The notes below the pieces were generated by a model. The model did not search any database. It saw nothing but the letters and a program-made list of their open reading frames with translations, and was not told the origin of the DNA. 64,000 nucleotides of DNA, from assembly GCF_002777975.1 (NCBI RefSeq), contig NZ_NGVS01000028.1, forward strand, positions 94,511 to 158,510, read 5' to 3'. Numbering within the stretch: position 1 is the first letter of the stretch; each line of letters begins with the position of its first letter. Positions 50,542 through 60,639 of the stretch are shown piece after piece. The position numbers were made by a program, and so were the translations under genes. Source of the stretch: Shewanella carassii (GTDB lineage Bacteria > Pseudomonadota > Gammaproteobacteria > Enterobacterales > Shewanellaceae).

Positions 50542-53403
50542 GTGAGACCTTTATCTTCATGGCTGAGCAGCCTGACCGGTCGTTTGATGCTGGCGTTTTG
50601 TTTGCTGGCGCTGTTGCTGTTATTGCTGGTGACTCTGGGCAACTTGAGTCTGCATTGGGTCAAGGGTGCCGACAGCTTTCTCTATGAGAAGGCCTTGCCC
50701 GCATCAGAAGCCGCGCGGCAGTTGTCGCAGTCGGCCACCTCGTTGGCGGAGAATGCCCAGCGTCTAGGCACAGTGGCCGATGAAAAACAGCGCCAATATT
50801 TGGGGCGCCGCCTGTCTCTTGAAAGTAACCGCATGCTGGCGGCAATTGCGACCCTGGAGCAGTTGGCAGTGCCGGATTCGGCCGAGCTGAAACAGGCGGC
50901 GGCTACCATCATCGCCGAGCTGACCTTGCTCGGCGAGCAGACGGGTGAGTTGCTAGAGCGCACTCAGGCGCTGAAACAGCAAGGGCTTTTACTGGTGCAA
51001 GCCGCCAAGCAGGCCGATAATTTGCTGCGCTCAGAGCTGGCGGTGTTGGACTCTGTAATCATTGCCAAGCTGAGCCAAACTCCCGGGCCGGCGACTTTGG
51101 ATGACATTATAGAGCTGGATCTCAGCAGCGCCGAGCAGCTCAACCGCGCTCTGAAATTGACCCACAAGATAGCCTTGCTCGGACAGATATTTGCTGCCGC
51201 CGATGCGCCGCAAGACTTGGTCGGCGCCATCAACCAGGCGCCGCTGGCCGATGATGCCCTGTCCCCGGGATTGCTCAAGCGTATTCCTGTAGCTGATTTG
51301 GTTCGGGATCCCGGTAGAGCCGAGGCGCTCGAGGCCGAATTTGCTCGTCTTGACCAGGTGACCGCTGGCCAACAACAGGCCGAAGCGATCTGGCAACTGC
51401 AACAACAACTGGAGCAGCGGCAACTGGTGATATCTGACAATCTCAAGTCGATGGAGCAAACCGTGGATGCCGCGCTCGAGGGGCAACAGCAACTGCTGAG
51501 TCTGGCTCGTCGCGACTATCTGGGGCAGCTCAACTGGGCCAGTGTCGGATTATCGGGCACTGGTGCCTTGATGTTACTGCTGATCCTGTTTGTCAGCTGG
51601 CAGGTGATCTACAAGGGCATTGCTCGGCGCTTGAGTGATGCCACCCGGGCGCTGAGTCGGCTGAGTCTTGGCGATACCAATGTCAGCATTCGTTCATACG
51701 GCGATGATGAACTCACCGCCATGGCCTCGGCGCTGGAGGCCTTCAAACAGAAAACGGCCCATAATCAAAAGCTGCAACAAGATTTGCAGCGCACCGCTGC
51801 CGAGTTGACCGAGCATAAATTGGCGTTGGAGCGGAAGGTGGCCGAACGAACCCGCGAGCTCGCCCAAACCAACGCCCAGCTGGAAGAAGCCAGTCAGGCC
51901 AAGTCGTTGTTTTTGGCTACCATGAGTCATGAAATACGCACGCCGCTTAACGGGCTGCTCGGCACCTTGAGTCTGTTGGGGCAGGCGGAATTGCCGGTCA
52001 AGGCGCGGCAGATGCTGGCGTTGTCCCAGTACAGTGGCACCTTGCTGCAAACCGTGCTCAATGACATCCTCGACTTCTCCCGCCTGGAGCAGGGCAGTCT
52101 GCTCAATGAACCCAGGGCCGTGGAGTTGCCAGCGCTGCTCAACGAAGTGACCGCCATCATGTTGGCCGGAGCCAATCTTGCCGGACTTGAGCTCAGGTTA
52201 TTAAAGCCGGAATTACCCGAATGGGTCTGGCTCGATGGGCCCAAGCTCAGACAAGTGCTGTTTAATCTATTGGGTAATGCCATCAAGTTTACCGCCAAGG
52301 GCAGTGTGACCCTGGAGGTCAGTATTGAAGATGCGCGCCTTCGTTTCAGTGTCACAGACACTGGGGTGGGCATTCGTCCCGAGGCCATGGCACGTCTGTT
52401 TACCCCCTATGCCACAGAGGCGACCCATGCCAGCGCCAGGGGGACTGGACTTGGGTTGAGTATTAGCCGCGATCTGGTGCTGCTGATGAATGAGTGTGAT
52501 GATGCGGATAGCGGCGCCATCGAAGTCATCAGTACGCCGGGGCAGGGCAGCCGCTTCAGTTTCAGTGTGCCGCTTCAGCCCTGTGAACAGGGGGAGCAAC
52601 AATCGAGTAGCTTGCCGCAGAGCGCCATTGCCAAACGGGTGTTGCTGGTGGAGGACAATAGAGTTAACGCCTTGGTGGCTCAGGGCTTTTTGGCGCACCT
52701 TGGACATGAGTCACTCTTGTGTGTCAGTTTGGCCGAAGCGCGGCAACTGCTGCATGATGACACAACTTCAGATCCATTCGATGCGGTGATGCTGGATTTA
52801 CAGCTGAGTGATGGCTCCGGCAGCGAGCTGCTGCCTGAGCTCAGACGACAGCTGGGCACCAAGGTGCCGATTGCCGCCTTTACCGCTCAGTTGCAGACTC
52901 AGGATATGGCAGATTACCAGGCCATGGGCTTTGATCTGGTGTTGGGGAAGCCCCTGGGATTACAGGCGCTGGCCAACTGGCTCGGTGTCGTCTCCGGTGC
53001 GAGGGCGAGCGATGAGCGCTCCAAGGAAGAGGACTCTCAAGCGCCGGATTGTCAGTCCTGGAATACGGACAACGTTCAATGGCTGGCGCTGGAGCAACTT
53101 GAACAGGACCTGCAGGTGCTCGGCAAGGCCACTTTGCTGGAGATGCGGCAGCAGTTTGTGGACAGCTGTGACGCGCAGCTGCAAGCTTTACAGGCGGCAG
53201 ATGGGCAACGGGATATCATTGCTGCCAAGTTGCACGCACTCAAGGGCAGCAGTGGCAACATGGGGCTTGAAGCGCTTCATTTGCGCTGCGCCGCACTGGA
53301 GCAGGCCATCAAGGCTGGCAATCCTTTGAGCGACGAGGAACTTACCGAGCTGACAGATTGCGTAGCGGCATCATTGCAGGCGCTCGATAGCTGGCTGGAA
53401 TAG
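50542..53403 (+). CDS. torS: Hybrid sensor histidine kinase TorS
   Basis: A 953-aa tripartite sensor. Order: first membrane segment (LMLAFCLLALLLLLLVTLG), periplasmic helical sensor (about 35-330), second membrane segment (GTGALMLLLILFVSWQVI, about 337-355), HAMP, kinase with His in MSHEIRTPLNG (about 463), ATP-binding N box NAIKFT, DTGVGI, GTGLGLSI, a receiver domain with Asp in VMLDLQLSDGSG (about 752), and an Hpt domain with His in LHALKGSSGN (about 897). All phosphorelay residues are present. GTG start with AAGGA six bases upstream. Confidence 0.95.
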   Translation: MRPLSSWLSSLTGRLMLAFCLLALLLLLLVTLGNLSLHWVKGADSFLYEKALPASEAARQLSQSATSLAENAQRLGTVADEKQRQYLGRRLSLESNRMLAAIATLEQLAVPDSAELKQAAATIIAELTLLGEQTGELLERTQALKQQGLLLVQAAKQADNLLRSELAVLDSVIIAKLSQTPGPATLDDIIELDLSSAEQLNRALKLTHKIALLGQIFAAADAPQDLVGAINQAPLADDALSPGLLKRIPVADLVRDPGRAEALEAEFARLDQVTAGQQQAEAIWQLQQQLEQRQLVISDNLKSMEQTVDAALEGQQQLLSLARRDYLGQLNWASVGLSGTGALMLLLILFVSWQVIYKGIARRLSDATRALSRLSLGDTNVSIRSYGDDELTAMASALEAFKQKTAHNQKLQQDLQRTAAELTEHKLALERKVAERTRELAQTNAQLEEASQAKSLFLATMSHEIRTPLNGLLGTLSLLGQAELPVKARQMLALSQYSGTLLQTVLNDILDFSRLEQGSLLNEPRAVELPALLNEVTAIMLAGANLAGLELRLLKPELPEWVWLDGPKLRQVLFNLLGNAIKFTAKGSVTLEVSIEDARLRFSVTDTGVGIRPEAMARLFTPYATEATHASARGTGLGLSISRDLVLLMNECDDADSGAIEVISTPGQGSRFSFSVPLQPCEQGEQQSSSLPQSAIAKRVLLVEDNRVNALVAQGFLAHLGHESLLCVSLAEARQLLHDDTTSDPFDAVMLDLQLSDGSGSELLPELRRQLGTKVPIAAFTAQLQTQDMADYQAMGFDLVLGKPLGLQALANWLGVVSGARASDERSKEEDSQAPDCQSWNTDNVQWLALEQLEQDLQVLGKATLLEMRQQFVDSCDAQLQALQAADGQRDIIAAKLHALKGSSGNMGLEALHLRCAALEQAIKAGNPLSDEELTELTDCVAASLQALDSWLE

Positions 53404-53474
53404 CAATCAGACTAAGGCGCTTTTTAAGCACTGAAGACAGGAAGTGCAGCATTTAACGGCTGCTGAGGATATAG

Positions 53475-53513
53475 AAAGGGCGCCGCTCGATACTCGAGTT
53501 GGCGCCCTTTGAT
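53475..53513. terminator. Bidirectional terminator between torS and torD
   Basis: AAAGGGCGCC (53475-53484) and GGCGCCCTTT (53501-53510) form a perfect 10-bp stem whose loop contains a second stem, CTCGA/TCGAG. It separates two convergent units. Confidence 0.85.
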
Positions 53514-53588
53514 CCTTTGATTAGGGGGGCCTGCATTACGTTTGATTCAGGCAAGCACTCGAGTCAGCGCCTGTCTAAATCGCCTCGC

Positions 53589-54218
53589 TCAGTGCGCTGC
53601 GGCGCCTTTCAACCACTCGGCATCGCTTTGAACAAAGGCCAGGGTCAGGCGCGCGAGCGCGGCATAAAAACCGCCGCGATCGCATTCGGTCACCCGCTGA
53701 CAAAATGGCTCCAACCAACTGAGCAGACACTCTTGCAGATACTCCTGCTGTGTTGATGCCGAGGCGTTCAGACACAGATGAGCCTGATAGGCCAGAATCA
53801 CCGCTAGGTGGTCTGCTGGCTCGGGGAAGTCACTGCTTTGTTGCAACTGACTTCGCTGCAAAAAGGCCAGCATCTGTTGATGCTGCTCACCAAACAGAGT
53901 GACTTCTTCATCCGCTTGCAGATAGAGGCCGGCATAGGGCGACGCGCTCTGTTTACTGCCCACCAGAAACAGCCCGCAGAAGTCTGCCGCCAGCTCCAGC
54001 AGCGCCTTGTCTCTGTCCTGCATCCAGGCGATGGATTGCAGCTTTTGCTCCATCAGCTTGGCTTCTTGCTTGAGGCTGGGCTCACTGCCCAGCTGTTGCC
54101 AAAAGGCCTTGCTCTCCGGTGCCGTCAGCTGGCTGAGGCGCTCGGCGTTCAACTCGCGGGCGAACAGCCCCGAGAGGAAGTTGTACAGCATGGCTCTGCC
54201 TTGATTTAACTGTTCCAT
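53589..54218 (-). CDS. torD: TorA-specific chaperone TorD
   Basis: A 209-aa all-helical cytoplasmic chaperone of the TorD/DmsD family that keeps apo-TorA competent for molybdenum-cofactor insertion and Tat export. Recognisable segments are AMLYNFLSGLFARELN, DFCGLFLVGSKQSASPYAGLYL and PADHLAVILAYQAHL. Last gene of torECAD; GAGGTAAG lies before the ATG. Confidence 0.94.
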   Translation of the reverse strand: MEQLNQGRAMLYNFLSGLFARELNAERLSQLTAPESKAFWQQLGSEPSLKQEAKLMEQKLQSIAWMQDRDKALLELAADFCGLFLVGSKQSASPYAGLYLQADEEVTLFGEQHQQMLAFLQRSQLQQSSDFPEPADHLAVILAYQAHLCLNASASTQQEYLQECLLSWLEPFCQRVTECDRGGFYAALARLTLAFVQSDAEWLKGAAAH

Positions 54219-54249
54219 TGGCTTACCTCAGTTATCAGCGATTAGTGAT

Positions 54250-54289
54250 GGTGCGAATAAGTCATCGTGGGACTTGTTTGCACCTTCCC
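54250..54289. repeat. Hairpin repeat in the torA-torD gap
   Basis: GGTGCGAATAAGTC (54250-54263) and GACTTGTTTGCACC (54271-54284) can form a 14-bp stem with two G-T pairs. The right arm continues into TTCCCTTAG, matching the repeat near 4390-4406. As transcribed on the minus strand it lies between torA and torD and could lower or set TorD expression (inference). Confidence 0.6.
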
Positions 54290-56779
54290 TTAGATTTTAA
54301 CCTCAATCGGACCATCGAAGGAGGATACCTTGGGCGCCTTGCCGGTGAACTTTTCAAATTCCACCTGGCAAGTGTAGGCCGAGCAGGCCTGCGCCAGCTT
54401 GGAGGTACCTATATCCTGAGTCAGGGTATTGGGGTCACCATAGCTGCACAGGGCACCGATTTCGGCGCCGCCTTCGACGCTGCCATCTTTGCCGACCGGG
54501 CCATACCAGGCACCTTCATGGATCCGGATTACCCCTTTGGGGAAACGGCCGGAGACGACGGCACCGGCCAACAGTTGACCGCGGCCGTTGAACACCCGCA
54601 CCAGATCGCCGTCTTTGATACCGCGGGCCCTGGCATCTTCTGGGTTGATATAAACCGGCTCACGCCCTTGCACCGTATAGGTTTCGCGATATTCCTTGGA
54701 CTCACACATCTGTGAGTGCAGGCGCTTGTCCGGGTGGCAGGACTGCAGCCAAACCGGGTACTTATCGCTGCCTGGACCGCCGTGGCTGCGCTCGGATTTT
54801 TCCATCCACACTGGGTGGCCAGGGCAGTCATCATAACCGAACTGGGCAATCTTACGGCTGAAGATTTCAATCAGGCCGGAAGGGGTTCCCAAGGGATTGA
54901 TCTCAGGATCCTCACGGAAGTCGGCGTGTCTGACCCAGTTTTGCCCTTCACCGAAGTGCACATAACCCTGCTTCCAGAACTCGTTGAAGTCCGGCATGGC
55001 AAACTTGCCCTGGTTGGCGGCCTTACACTCGTTGTAGAGTTTTTCCAGCCATTCCATTTCGGTTAGCCCGCGGGTGTATTCCTTCTCTTTGCCGAGTATT
55101 TTGGCAAAGCGGGTGAATATCTCAAAGTCAGACAGACTTTCAAACAGCGGTTCAACCATCTTGTGCATCGCCAGAATACCGCGGCCGGCGTAGGCACCGT
55201 AGACATCGATATCGTTGCGCTCCATTGTGGTACAGGCGGGCAAGACTATATCGGAGAAGCGGCAGGTGGCGGTCCAGTTCACATCTATGGAGACCACGCA
55301 TTCCAGCTTGCGGAACGCCTGCTTCATACGGTTTCTGTCCTGATGGTGGTTCCAAGGGTTGTTGCCCGAGAACACCATCATGCGGATATCCGGATAGGTG
55401 ACCTTGCTGCCGTTGGCATCAATAGTCTTGCCGGGTTCCAGAATGGCATCTATCCAGCGGGCGACCGGAATAGTGCTGCTGGCACCCTTGAAGTCGTTGT
55501 TGTCAAACAGTGGCTTTTGGCCTTCGTCCAGGTTGCGCGGGAAGGCGCCCGGTGCTGCGGCACCTGTGGCGGGTACGCCGATACCTGAGTAGTGGTGACC
55601 ATAGCTGATACCACCGCCAGGCAGGCCTATCTGGCCTATCATGGTGGCCAGTACCGCCGCCATCCAGTAAGGCTGCTCACCGTGTTGCTGACGCTGAATA
55701 CACCAGCCCATCATGATCTGGGTACGGCCCTTGGTCAGGGTGCGAGCCAGGTCGCGGATGACTTCAGCCTTGACGCCACAGATGGCTTCTGCCCATTCCG
55801 GAGTCTTGGCGATGCCGTCTTTGTCACCCAGGAGGTAGGGCAGGAACTCTTCAAAGCCCAGGCTATAGCCTTCGATAAACTTGGCATCGTGCAGCTTGGC
55901 TGTGTACATCTCATGGGCGATACCCAACATCAAGGCCACGTCTGTTTGTGGGTTGACATACAGCTGCTCACAACCGAGATAGGCTTGGGTCTTGGTTTCG
56001 ACCGGATCTATGCTGATCACCCGGATCTTACCGGCTTTGACCTTTTCCTTGAGCTGCGCCAGATAGGCGAAGGACTCGTGGGTTTCGGCGTTCCAGCCCA
56101 CCTGCAGGTTTTTGTAAGGATCGTTGGACCAGAGCACTATGGTATCGCTGTGCTCGAGGATCAGCGGCCAGGAGGTGCCCTGAGCGTACACTTCGGTAGA
56201 GCCCAGCACATAAGGCATAATTGTTTGCCCGGCGCCGGTGGAGTAGTCGCCCACTTTCTTGACGAAGTTGCCGTGCATGGCGATGGCGCGCTGCATATGG
56301 CTGGTGCTCGAGTGCAGCTGTCCGGTGGCACGCCAACCGGTTTGTCCGGCGTGCAGGCCAGATGGGCCGTACTGGGTTTGAATGATATCCAGCGACTCCT
56401 TGAACAGAGTCAACGCCTTGTCCCAGGTGACACGAACGAAACGGAAGTCGCCGCGTTCATGGGTATTGCTCTTGTGTCCCTTGAGCAGGAAGTCGAGCCG
56501 CACCATGGGATAACGGATCCGTGATGGATTATAGACCAGGCCACGGATGCCACGGATCATGTCGGTGGGATACTTGTCGTATTCCAGTGGTTTGACTTCG
56601 GCGATAACCCCGTTGCGGCGCTTGATACGAAATGCGCCGAAGTGGGAGCCTGTGGTCAGCCAGGCGTCACCGTCATCCATCCCCTTGGCCAGCGCCGACA
56701 GGGGAGCGAGTACCGAACTGCTTCCGGCAACCACAACGGAAGTGGAGGCCAGGCCTTTTAAAAAGTCTCTTCTGTTCAT
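54290..56779 (-). CDS. torA: Trimethylamine-N-oxide reductase TorA
   Basis: An 829-aa periplasmic molybdoenzyme of the DMSO reductase family, the terminal reductase of TMAO respiration. The twin-arginine signal peptide has [12 protein letters not shown] with cleavage expected near LSALA-K. The molybdenum ligand Ser is expected in [10 protein letters not shown], and cofactor-binding segments include [24 protein letters not shown] and [14 protein letters not shown]. No Cys cluster is seen at the N-terminus, so no Fe-S centre. Start is 12 bp after torC. Confidence 0.97.
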   Translation of the reverse strand: MNRRDFLKGLASTSVVVAGSSSVLAPLSALAKGMDDGDAWLTTGSHFGAFRIKRRNGVIAEVKPLEYDKYPTDMIRGIRGLVYNPSRIRYPMVRLDFLLKGHKSNTHERGDFRFVRVTWDKALTLFKESLDIIQTQYGPSGLHAGQTGWRATGQLHSSTSHMQRAIAMHGNFVKKVGDYSTGAGQTIMPYVLGSTEVYAQGTSWPLILEHSDTIVLWSNDPYKNLQVGWNAETHESFAYLAQLKEKVKAGKIRVISIDPVETKTQAYLGCEQLYVNPQTDVALMLGIAHEMYTAKLHDAKFIEGYSLGFEEFLPYLLGDKDGIAKTPEWAEAICGVKAEVIRDLARTLTKGRTQIMMGWCIQRQQHGEQPYWMAAVLATMIGQIGLPGGGISYGHHYSGIGVPATGAAAPGAFPRNLDEGQKPLFDNNDFKGASSTIPVARWIDAILEPGKTIDANGSKVTYPDIRMMVFSGNNPWNHHQDRNRMKQAFRKLECVVSIDVNWTATCRFSDIVLPACTTMERNDIDVYGAYAGRGILAMHKMVEPLFESLSDFEIFTRFAKILGKEKEYTRGLTEMEWLEKLYNECKAANQGKFAMPDFNEFWKQGYVHFGEGQNWVRHADFREDPEINPLGTPSGLIEIFSRKIAQFGYDDCPGHPVWMEKSERSHGGPGSDKYPVWLQSCHPDKRLHSQMCESKEYRETYTVQGREPVYINPEDARARGIKDGDLVRVFNGRGQLLAGAVVSGRFPKGVIRIHEGAWYGPVGKDGSVEGGAEIGALCSYGDPNTLTQDIGTSKLAQACSAYTCQVEFEKFTGKAPKVSSFDGPIEVKI

Positions 56780-56791
56780 AACGCCAACCTC

Positions 56792-57970
56792 TTAGTGCTC
56801 TTCTTTGCTGAAGGTGGAAGAATGTTGTTGCAGGTATTTCTGCACCAGTGCCTGGGTGTCCTGATCCATGTTGACGAAGGCCAACATCCCCTGGAACATG
56901 CCCGGCCAGGTGTTGGCATCGAAGTGATGCTCATCGGGCTGGGTGTGGCAGACACTGCAGCTAGAGGCATAAGTGCTGCGGGCATAGCCCCAGAGTGGTG
57001 CCAGTTCGGTCAGCAGATAATCGCTGTCGGTCCAGATCTCGGCTTCCACACGCTGCCACTTGAGGCCAGTCATGGGATCTTCTTTCTCTTCAAAGGTCTT
57101 GATCACCCCGTCGGTTTCGGCAGCGGCCTTGGTCAGTTGAGCCGAGAGGATATTGATACCGAAATCCATGTAGATCACCCGGCCGGCACCTATCTTCTTC
57201 CGCCAGCCATCGATGGCGATTTTGACCCGTTTGCCCTTGAGCTCCAGCACCTTGATTTCGGTGGCCACGTTCAGAGTACCGGCTTCTTCCGCGCTCTTGT
57301 CATCCAGATACAGAGGCTTGGTCAAGGCACTGAAATATTTGCCGCCCTGTTGCAGTGAGGTTTCACCCGAACCCACTTCGGCAATCAGTTCCGGGGCTCT
57401 GGCCGTGCCCATATCAGGCAGCTTGTGAGCTATGCCCTTGTGGCAATCGATACAGGACTGATCTTTCTCGGCCGCTTGTTTCATCTGTTTTTGCGCCAGG
57501 GCTGACATCTCGTCCCATTTCATTGACTTGTAGTCATGGCAGTTTTTACAGGCCTGGGAGTTGTCACGGGCAAAGCGTTTCCATTCACGGCTGGCCATTT
57601 CCAGACGTTTGGCTTCAAATTTTTCCGGAGTGTTGACCGTTTGGAACAGCCAGCCCCAGACATCGTGAGAGGCTTCCATCTTACGGGCTATCTTGCGGCT
57701 CCAGTCGTGGGGCACGTGGCAGTCTGGGCAGGTTGCCCGCACGCCGGAGTGATTCGACCAATGCACAGTTTGTTGCAGCTCTTGATAGGGATTGTTCTCC
57801 ATCGAGTGGCAACTGATACAGAAGGCTTCGGTGTTGGTGGCTTCCAGCGCTGTGTTGAAGCCGCCCCAGAAGATAATGCCCATGATAAAGGCCGACAGGC
57901 TGATGGCGCCCAGGCTCAGGTACTTGGTCGGGCGATTGAGAGTACGCCAGATTGCTATTAACCGTTTCAT
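56792..57970 (-). CDS. torC: Pentahaem c-type cytochrome TorC
   Basis: A 392-aa NapC/NirT-family cytochrome anchored by one membrane helix (LSLGAISLSAFIMGIIFWGG). It carries five CXXCH haem sites: CISCH, CPDCH, CKNCH, CIDCH and, in the separate C-terminal domain, CSVCH. It moves electrons from the quinol pool to TorA. The fifth-haem domain is typical of TorC and absent from NapC. AGAGGA lies eight bases before the ATG. Confidence 0.97.
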   Translation of the reverse strand: MKRLIAIWRTLNRPTKYLSLGAISLSAFIMGIIFWGGFNTALEATNTEAFCISCHSMENNPYQELQQTVHWSNHSGVRATCPDCHVPHDWSRKIARKMEASHDVWGWLFQTVNTPEKFEAKRLEMASREWKRFARDNSQACKNCHDYKSMKWDEMSALAQKQMKQAAEKDQSCIDCHKGIAHKLPDMGTARAPELIAEVGSGETSLQQGGKYFSALTKPLYLDDKSAEEAGTLNVATEIKVLELKGKRVKIAIDGWRKKIGAGRVIYMDFGINILSAQLTKAAAETDGVIKTFEEKEDPMTGLKWQRVEAEIWTDSDYLLTELAPLWGYARSTYASSCSVCHTQPDEHHFDANTWPGMFQGMLAFVNMDQDTQALVQKYLQQHSSTFSKEEH

Positions 57971-57988
57971 CTATTCAATCCTCTTGTA

Positions 57989-58141
57989 TCAGTGACTGGC
58001 TACGCCGCCGAGGGCCAGCATGATCCAGATGATCAGGCCATAGAGGCTGATACCTGTGATGGTTAGGGCCGGAAACAGCATGAAAATAATCAGGCCGTGG
58101 GCCATAAGTTCCTGTTTTTTGCTTGATGTGGACTCAGACAT
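57989..58141 (-). CDS. torE: Small membrane protein TorE
   Basis: A 50-aa protein with a polar N-terminus (MSESTSSKKQELMAHG) and one long hydrophobic segment ending GLIIWIMLALGGVASH. It resembles NapE and the TorE protein that heads torECAD in Shewanella. GGAG sits eight bases before ATG 58141; the longer in-frame ORF to 58456 would cover the promoter and is rejected. First gene of the operon; its exact role is not settled. Confidence 0.9.
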   Translation of the reverse strand: MSESTSSKKQELMAHGLIIFMLFPALTITGISLYGLIIWIMLALGGVASH

Positions 58142-58258
58142 AGTGATTGCTCCAACGCAGCAGGGTTTGCTCGATGGGGCCACTATAGGGAAAGGATGTG
58201 AATGGCGATTGCGCTGCCAATGAATGGGATTTGAGAAAATATGAAAAGTTATGAACAA
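58142..58258 (-). promoter_or_regulatory. torECAD promoter with four TorR-box-like decamers
   Basis: Read on the minus strand there are four direct decamers sharing TTCA: TTGTTCATAA (58249-58258), CTTTTCATAT (58239-58248), CCATTCATTG (58218-58227) and CCATTCACAT (58196-58205). Their starts are 10, 21 and 22 bp apart, that is, whole helical turns. E. coli tor boxes read CTGTTCATAT. A TATAGT -10 lies at 58182-58187 with no good -35; the last decamer occupies that region. This fits a TorR-activated promoter. Confidence 0.7.
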
Positions 58259-58493
58259 CTGCATATTCAGGATGAGCCACAGATCCCGAAATCTTTTTAG
58301 CCGGGCGCGCCAATTTGCAGTATTATCCGCGACCAACAAAGGCTGCGTTGGACATCGTTTGACGATAATCCTTGGTGCCCACCACCTGCAGGTCACGTTT
58401 TGTTGTGGATCTCTCACCCGCCCAGCGGGGCTCTCACCTGCCGTAGCCGGCGTCATCTGACCCGAATAAAGAGATCAAAAAGGTAGAATAATT
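58259..58493 (+). promoter_or_regulatory. Leader of the purine permease
   Basis: No ORF is credible here. TATTAT (58320-58325) is a possible -10. A dyad ATCGT-TTG-ACGAT lies at 58354-58366; it does not fit the PurR consensus well. CTCTCACC occurs twice in direct orientation near 58410-58435. The type of control is unknown. Confidence 0.3.
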
Positions 58494-59849
58494 ATGATGT
58501 CTTCAAAGACAAATACCGCTGTACCTACTACATCATCATGGCTGGAACGCTTCTTCAATATCAGCGCTCGTGGCAGCACTGTCCGCCAGGAAGTGATCGC
58601 CGGTTTGACCACGTTTCTTGCCATGGTTTACTCAGTTATCGTTGTCCCCTCCATGCTGGGAAAGGCCGGGTTTGATCCCGGCTCCGTGTTTATTGCCACC
58701 TGTCTGATTGCCGCCTTCGGCTCACTGCTGATGGGCCTGTGGGCCAATCTGCCGATGGCCATAGGCTGCGCCATCTCACTGACTGCGTTTACCGCCTTCA
58801 GTCTGGTGTTGGGGCAGGGCATGAGCCTGCCTGTCACCCTGGGAGCGATTTTCCTTATGGGTATCGTCTTTACCTTGGTGAGCGTTACCGGCATTCGCCA
58901 GTGGGTGCTTGCTAACCTGCCCAAGGGGATTGCTCATGGTACAGGGATAGGTATCGGCCTGTTTCTGCTGCTGATTGCCACTAACAGTGTGCAACTGATT
59001 GTGGCCAATGATGCCGGTTTACCGGTCAAGCTCGGCGATATCCACAGCCTGCCGGTGATCGCCACTGTCGTGGGGTTGGCTGCCACTATCGGACTCGAGC
59101 GGCGCCGGGTGCCGGGCGGTATTCTGTTGGTGATCATCGCTCTGTCAGTGTTTGGTTTGCTGTTTGACCCCAATGTGGAGTTCAAAGGCGTGTTTGCGGT
59201 ACCCGACTTGGGCGCAGAAGGCTCTTTGATTGGCCAGCTGGATATCATGGGTGCCCTTAACCCTGTGGTGCTGCCGATAGTGCTGGCGCTGGTGATGACT
59301 GCCATCTTCGATGCCACAGGCACCATAAGAGCCGTGGCCGGACAAGCAAATTTGCTGGATAAGGACGACAACATCATAGGTGGCGGCAAGGCGCTGACCT
59401 CGGATTCTGTCAGCTCTATCTTCGCCGGTCTGGTGGGCGGCGCACCTGCCGCCGTTTACATTGAATCGGCTGCCGGTACTGCAGCAGGTGGAAAAACAGG
59501 CCTGACCGCCACTGTGGTGGGGGTACTGTTCCTGCTGATGATCTTCCTGGCACCCCTGTCTTATTTGGTACCTGCCTACGCCACGGCGCCAGCGCTCATG
59601 TATGTGGGACTGCTGATGTTGTCCAATGTCACCAAGCTGGACTTCGATGACAAGGTGGATGCCATGGCGGGACTGACCTGCGCAGTATTCATCATACTCT
59701 CCTGCAACATAGTTACAGGCATTATGTTGGGGTTTGCCACTCTGGTTATCGGCCGTATCTGCAGCGGCGAGTGGCGTAAGCTCAAGCCAGGTGTGTTGGT
59801 TATCACCATAGGCCTGGTGGTGTTCTACATGGGCGGCTGGGCCATTTAA
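58494..59849 (+). CDS. NCS2-family purine permease (AzgA type)
   Basis: A 451-aa inner-membrane protein with 12-14 hydrophobic segments. Family marks: [20 protein letters not shown] near the N-terminus, [12 protein letters not shown], and [18 protein letters not shown] followed by [16 protein letters not shown]. The sequence fits the AzgA/PbuG/GhxP branch, which imports hypoxanthine, guanine or adenine with protons; which base cannot be told. Divergent from torECAD. AAGGTAG precedes ATG 58494; ATG 58497 is equally possible. Confidence 0.9.
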   Translation: MMSSKTNTAVPTTSSWLERFFNISARGSTVRQEVIAGLTTFLAMVYSVIVVPSMLGKAGFDPGSVFIATCLIAAFGSLLMGLWANLPMAIGCAISLTAFTAFSLVLGQGMSLPVTLGAIFLMGIVFTLVSVTGIRQWVLANLPKGIAHGTGIGIGLFLLLIATNSVQLIVANDAGLPVKLGDIHSLPVIATVVGLAATIGLERRRVPGGILLVIIALSVFGLLFDPNVEFKGVFAVPDLGAEGSLIGQLDIMGALNPVVLPIVLALVMTAIFDATGTIRAVAGQANLLDKDDNIIGGGKALTSDSVSSIFAGLVGGAPAAVYIESAAGTAAGGKTGLTATVVGVLFLLMIFLAPLSYLVPAYATAPALMYVGLLMLSNVTKLDFDDKVDAMAGLTCAVFIILSCNIVTGIMLGFATLVIGRICSGEWRKLKPGVLVITIGLVVFYMGGWAI

Positions 59850-59921
59850 CCCTTAGGCCCTTAGACCCTTATGGCTGGTGGCGGAAACTATCCCCCGCGA
59901 GAGTAAGCTTAATCGACTTAA

Positions 59922-59956
59922 ACAAAGACCCCAGCCTAGGCAGGGGTCTTTGTTGT
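59922..59956. terminator. Bidirectional terminator after the permease
   Basis: ACAAAGACCCC and GGGGTCTTTGT pair perfectly around a 10-base loop; it separates two convergent genes. Confidence 0.8.
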
Positions 59957-60038
59957 GAGAGCCGAGTCTTTCACCCCTGAGGCACACTTGGGTGCTAATG
60001 GCTAGCCGTCCTTGATAACTTGTCCGATACCGCAGCTG

Positions 60039-60545
60039 TTAGCTGCAGGCAAGCCCGTCGGCGCCGTATTTGATCATCCCTGAGCTGGAAACCGTCACAC
60101 TTCTTGAGCCGCTGGCCTGTTTGGACGGGCAATAGATAAAGGTTACTTCGCCCGTGCTTGAGCTTAGGCCATCGGCACGAAAGCCGACATTACCGCCCTT
60201 GATGGCATCTTTACTATCGATGCCTTCCACGACTCGCAGCACTTTTTCATTGCCACTGGCCTTGGTATAAACCTTGAGACCATTGTTGAAGTTATCGGCG
60301 CAGCCATCGGCCTTTTGATAACCACAAACTTCCACTGCCATGCCGTAGCTGATGGCCTGATTGCGGGCAAAAGACAAGGCTTGTTCTATGCGGCTTATTT
60401 CCGATTTACTGCGATAGCTTTCATATAAGGAGGTGAGTGAAGGGACCCCTACCGACAGCAGTATGGCGGCAACGGCAATGGTGACCATGAGTTCGACCAA
60501 GGTAAAGCCGCGGGTTCTGGAACAGGAACAATCAGGTACAGCCAT
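60039..60545 (-). CDS. GspH/FimT-family type IV pilin-like protein
   Basis: A 168-aa protein with a class III signal: a short leader ending RG, then FTLVELMVTIAVAAILLSVG (prepilin peptidase cleaves at G/F). The C-terminal domain holds four Cys and Gly-rich strands as in FimT/GspH minor pilins. It probably enters the tip of a type IV pilus or a secretion pseudopilus. A closely similar gene lies 94 bp upstream in the same direction. Confidence 0.88.
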   Translation of the reverse strand: MAVPDCSCSRTRGFTLVELMVTIAVAAILLSVGVPSLTSLYESYRSKSEISRIEQALSFARNQAISYGMAVEVCGYQKADGCADNFNNGLKVYTKASGNEKVLRVVEGIDSKDAIKGGNVGFRADGLSSSTGEVTFIYCPSKQASGSRSVTVSSSGMIKYGADGLACS

Positions 60546-60639
60546 AATCGACTCTTCACGTGAATAGATACGCTTAAGTATAAGTGAATGAGTTGTTAAT
60601 TACAGCTATCTTTGCAAATCCGGGAGATTGGCGGTTTAT

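Noticed and set aside
58354..58366. PurR operator upstream of the purine permease
   Set aside because: The ATCGT-TTG-ACGAT dyad departs from the PurR consensus at core positions; kept only as an unassigned dyad.
57989..58456. 155-aa version of TorE
   Set aside because: The N-terminal 105 residues would be translated from the promoter and TorR-box region; the 50-aa form has its own ribosome-binding site.
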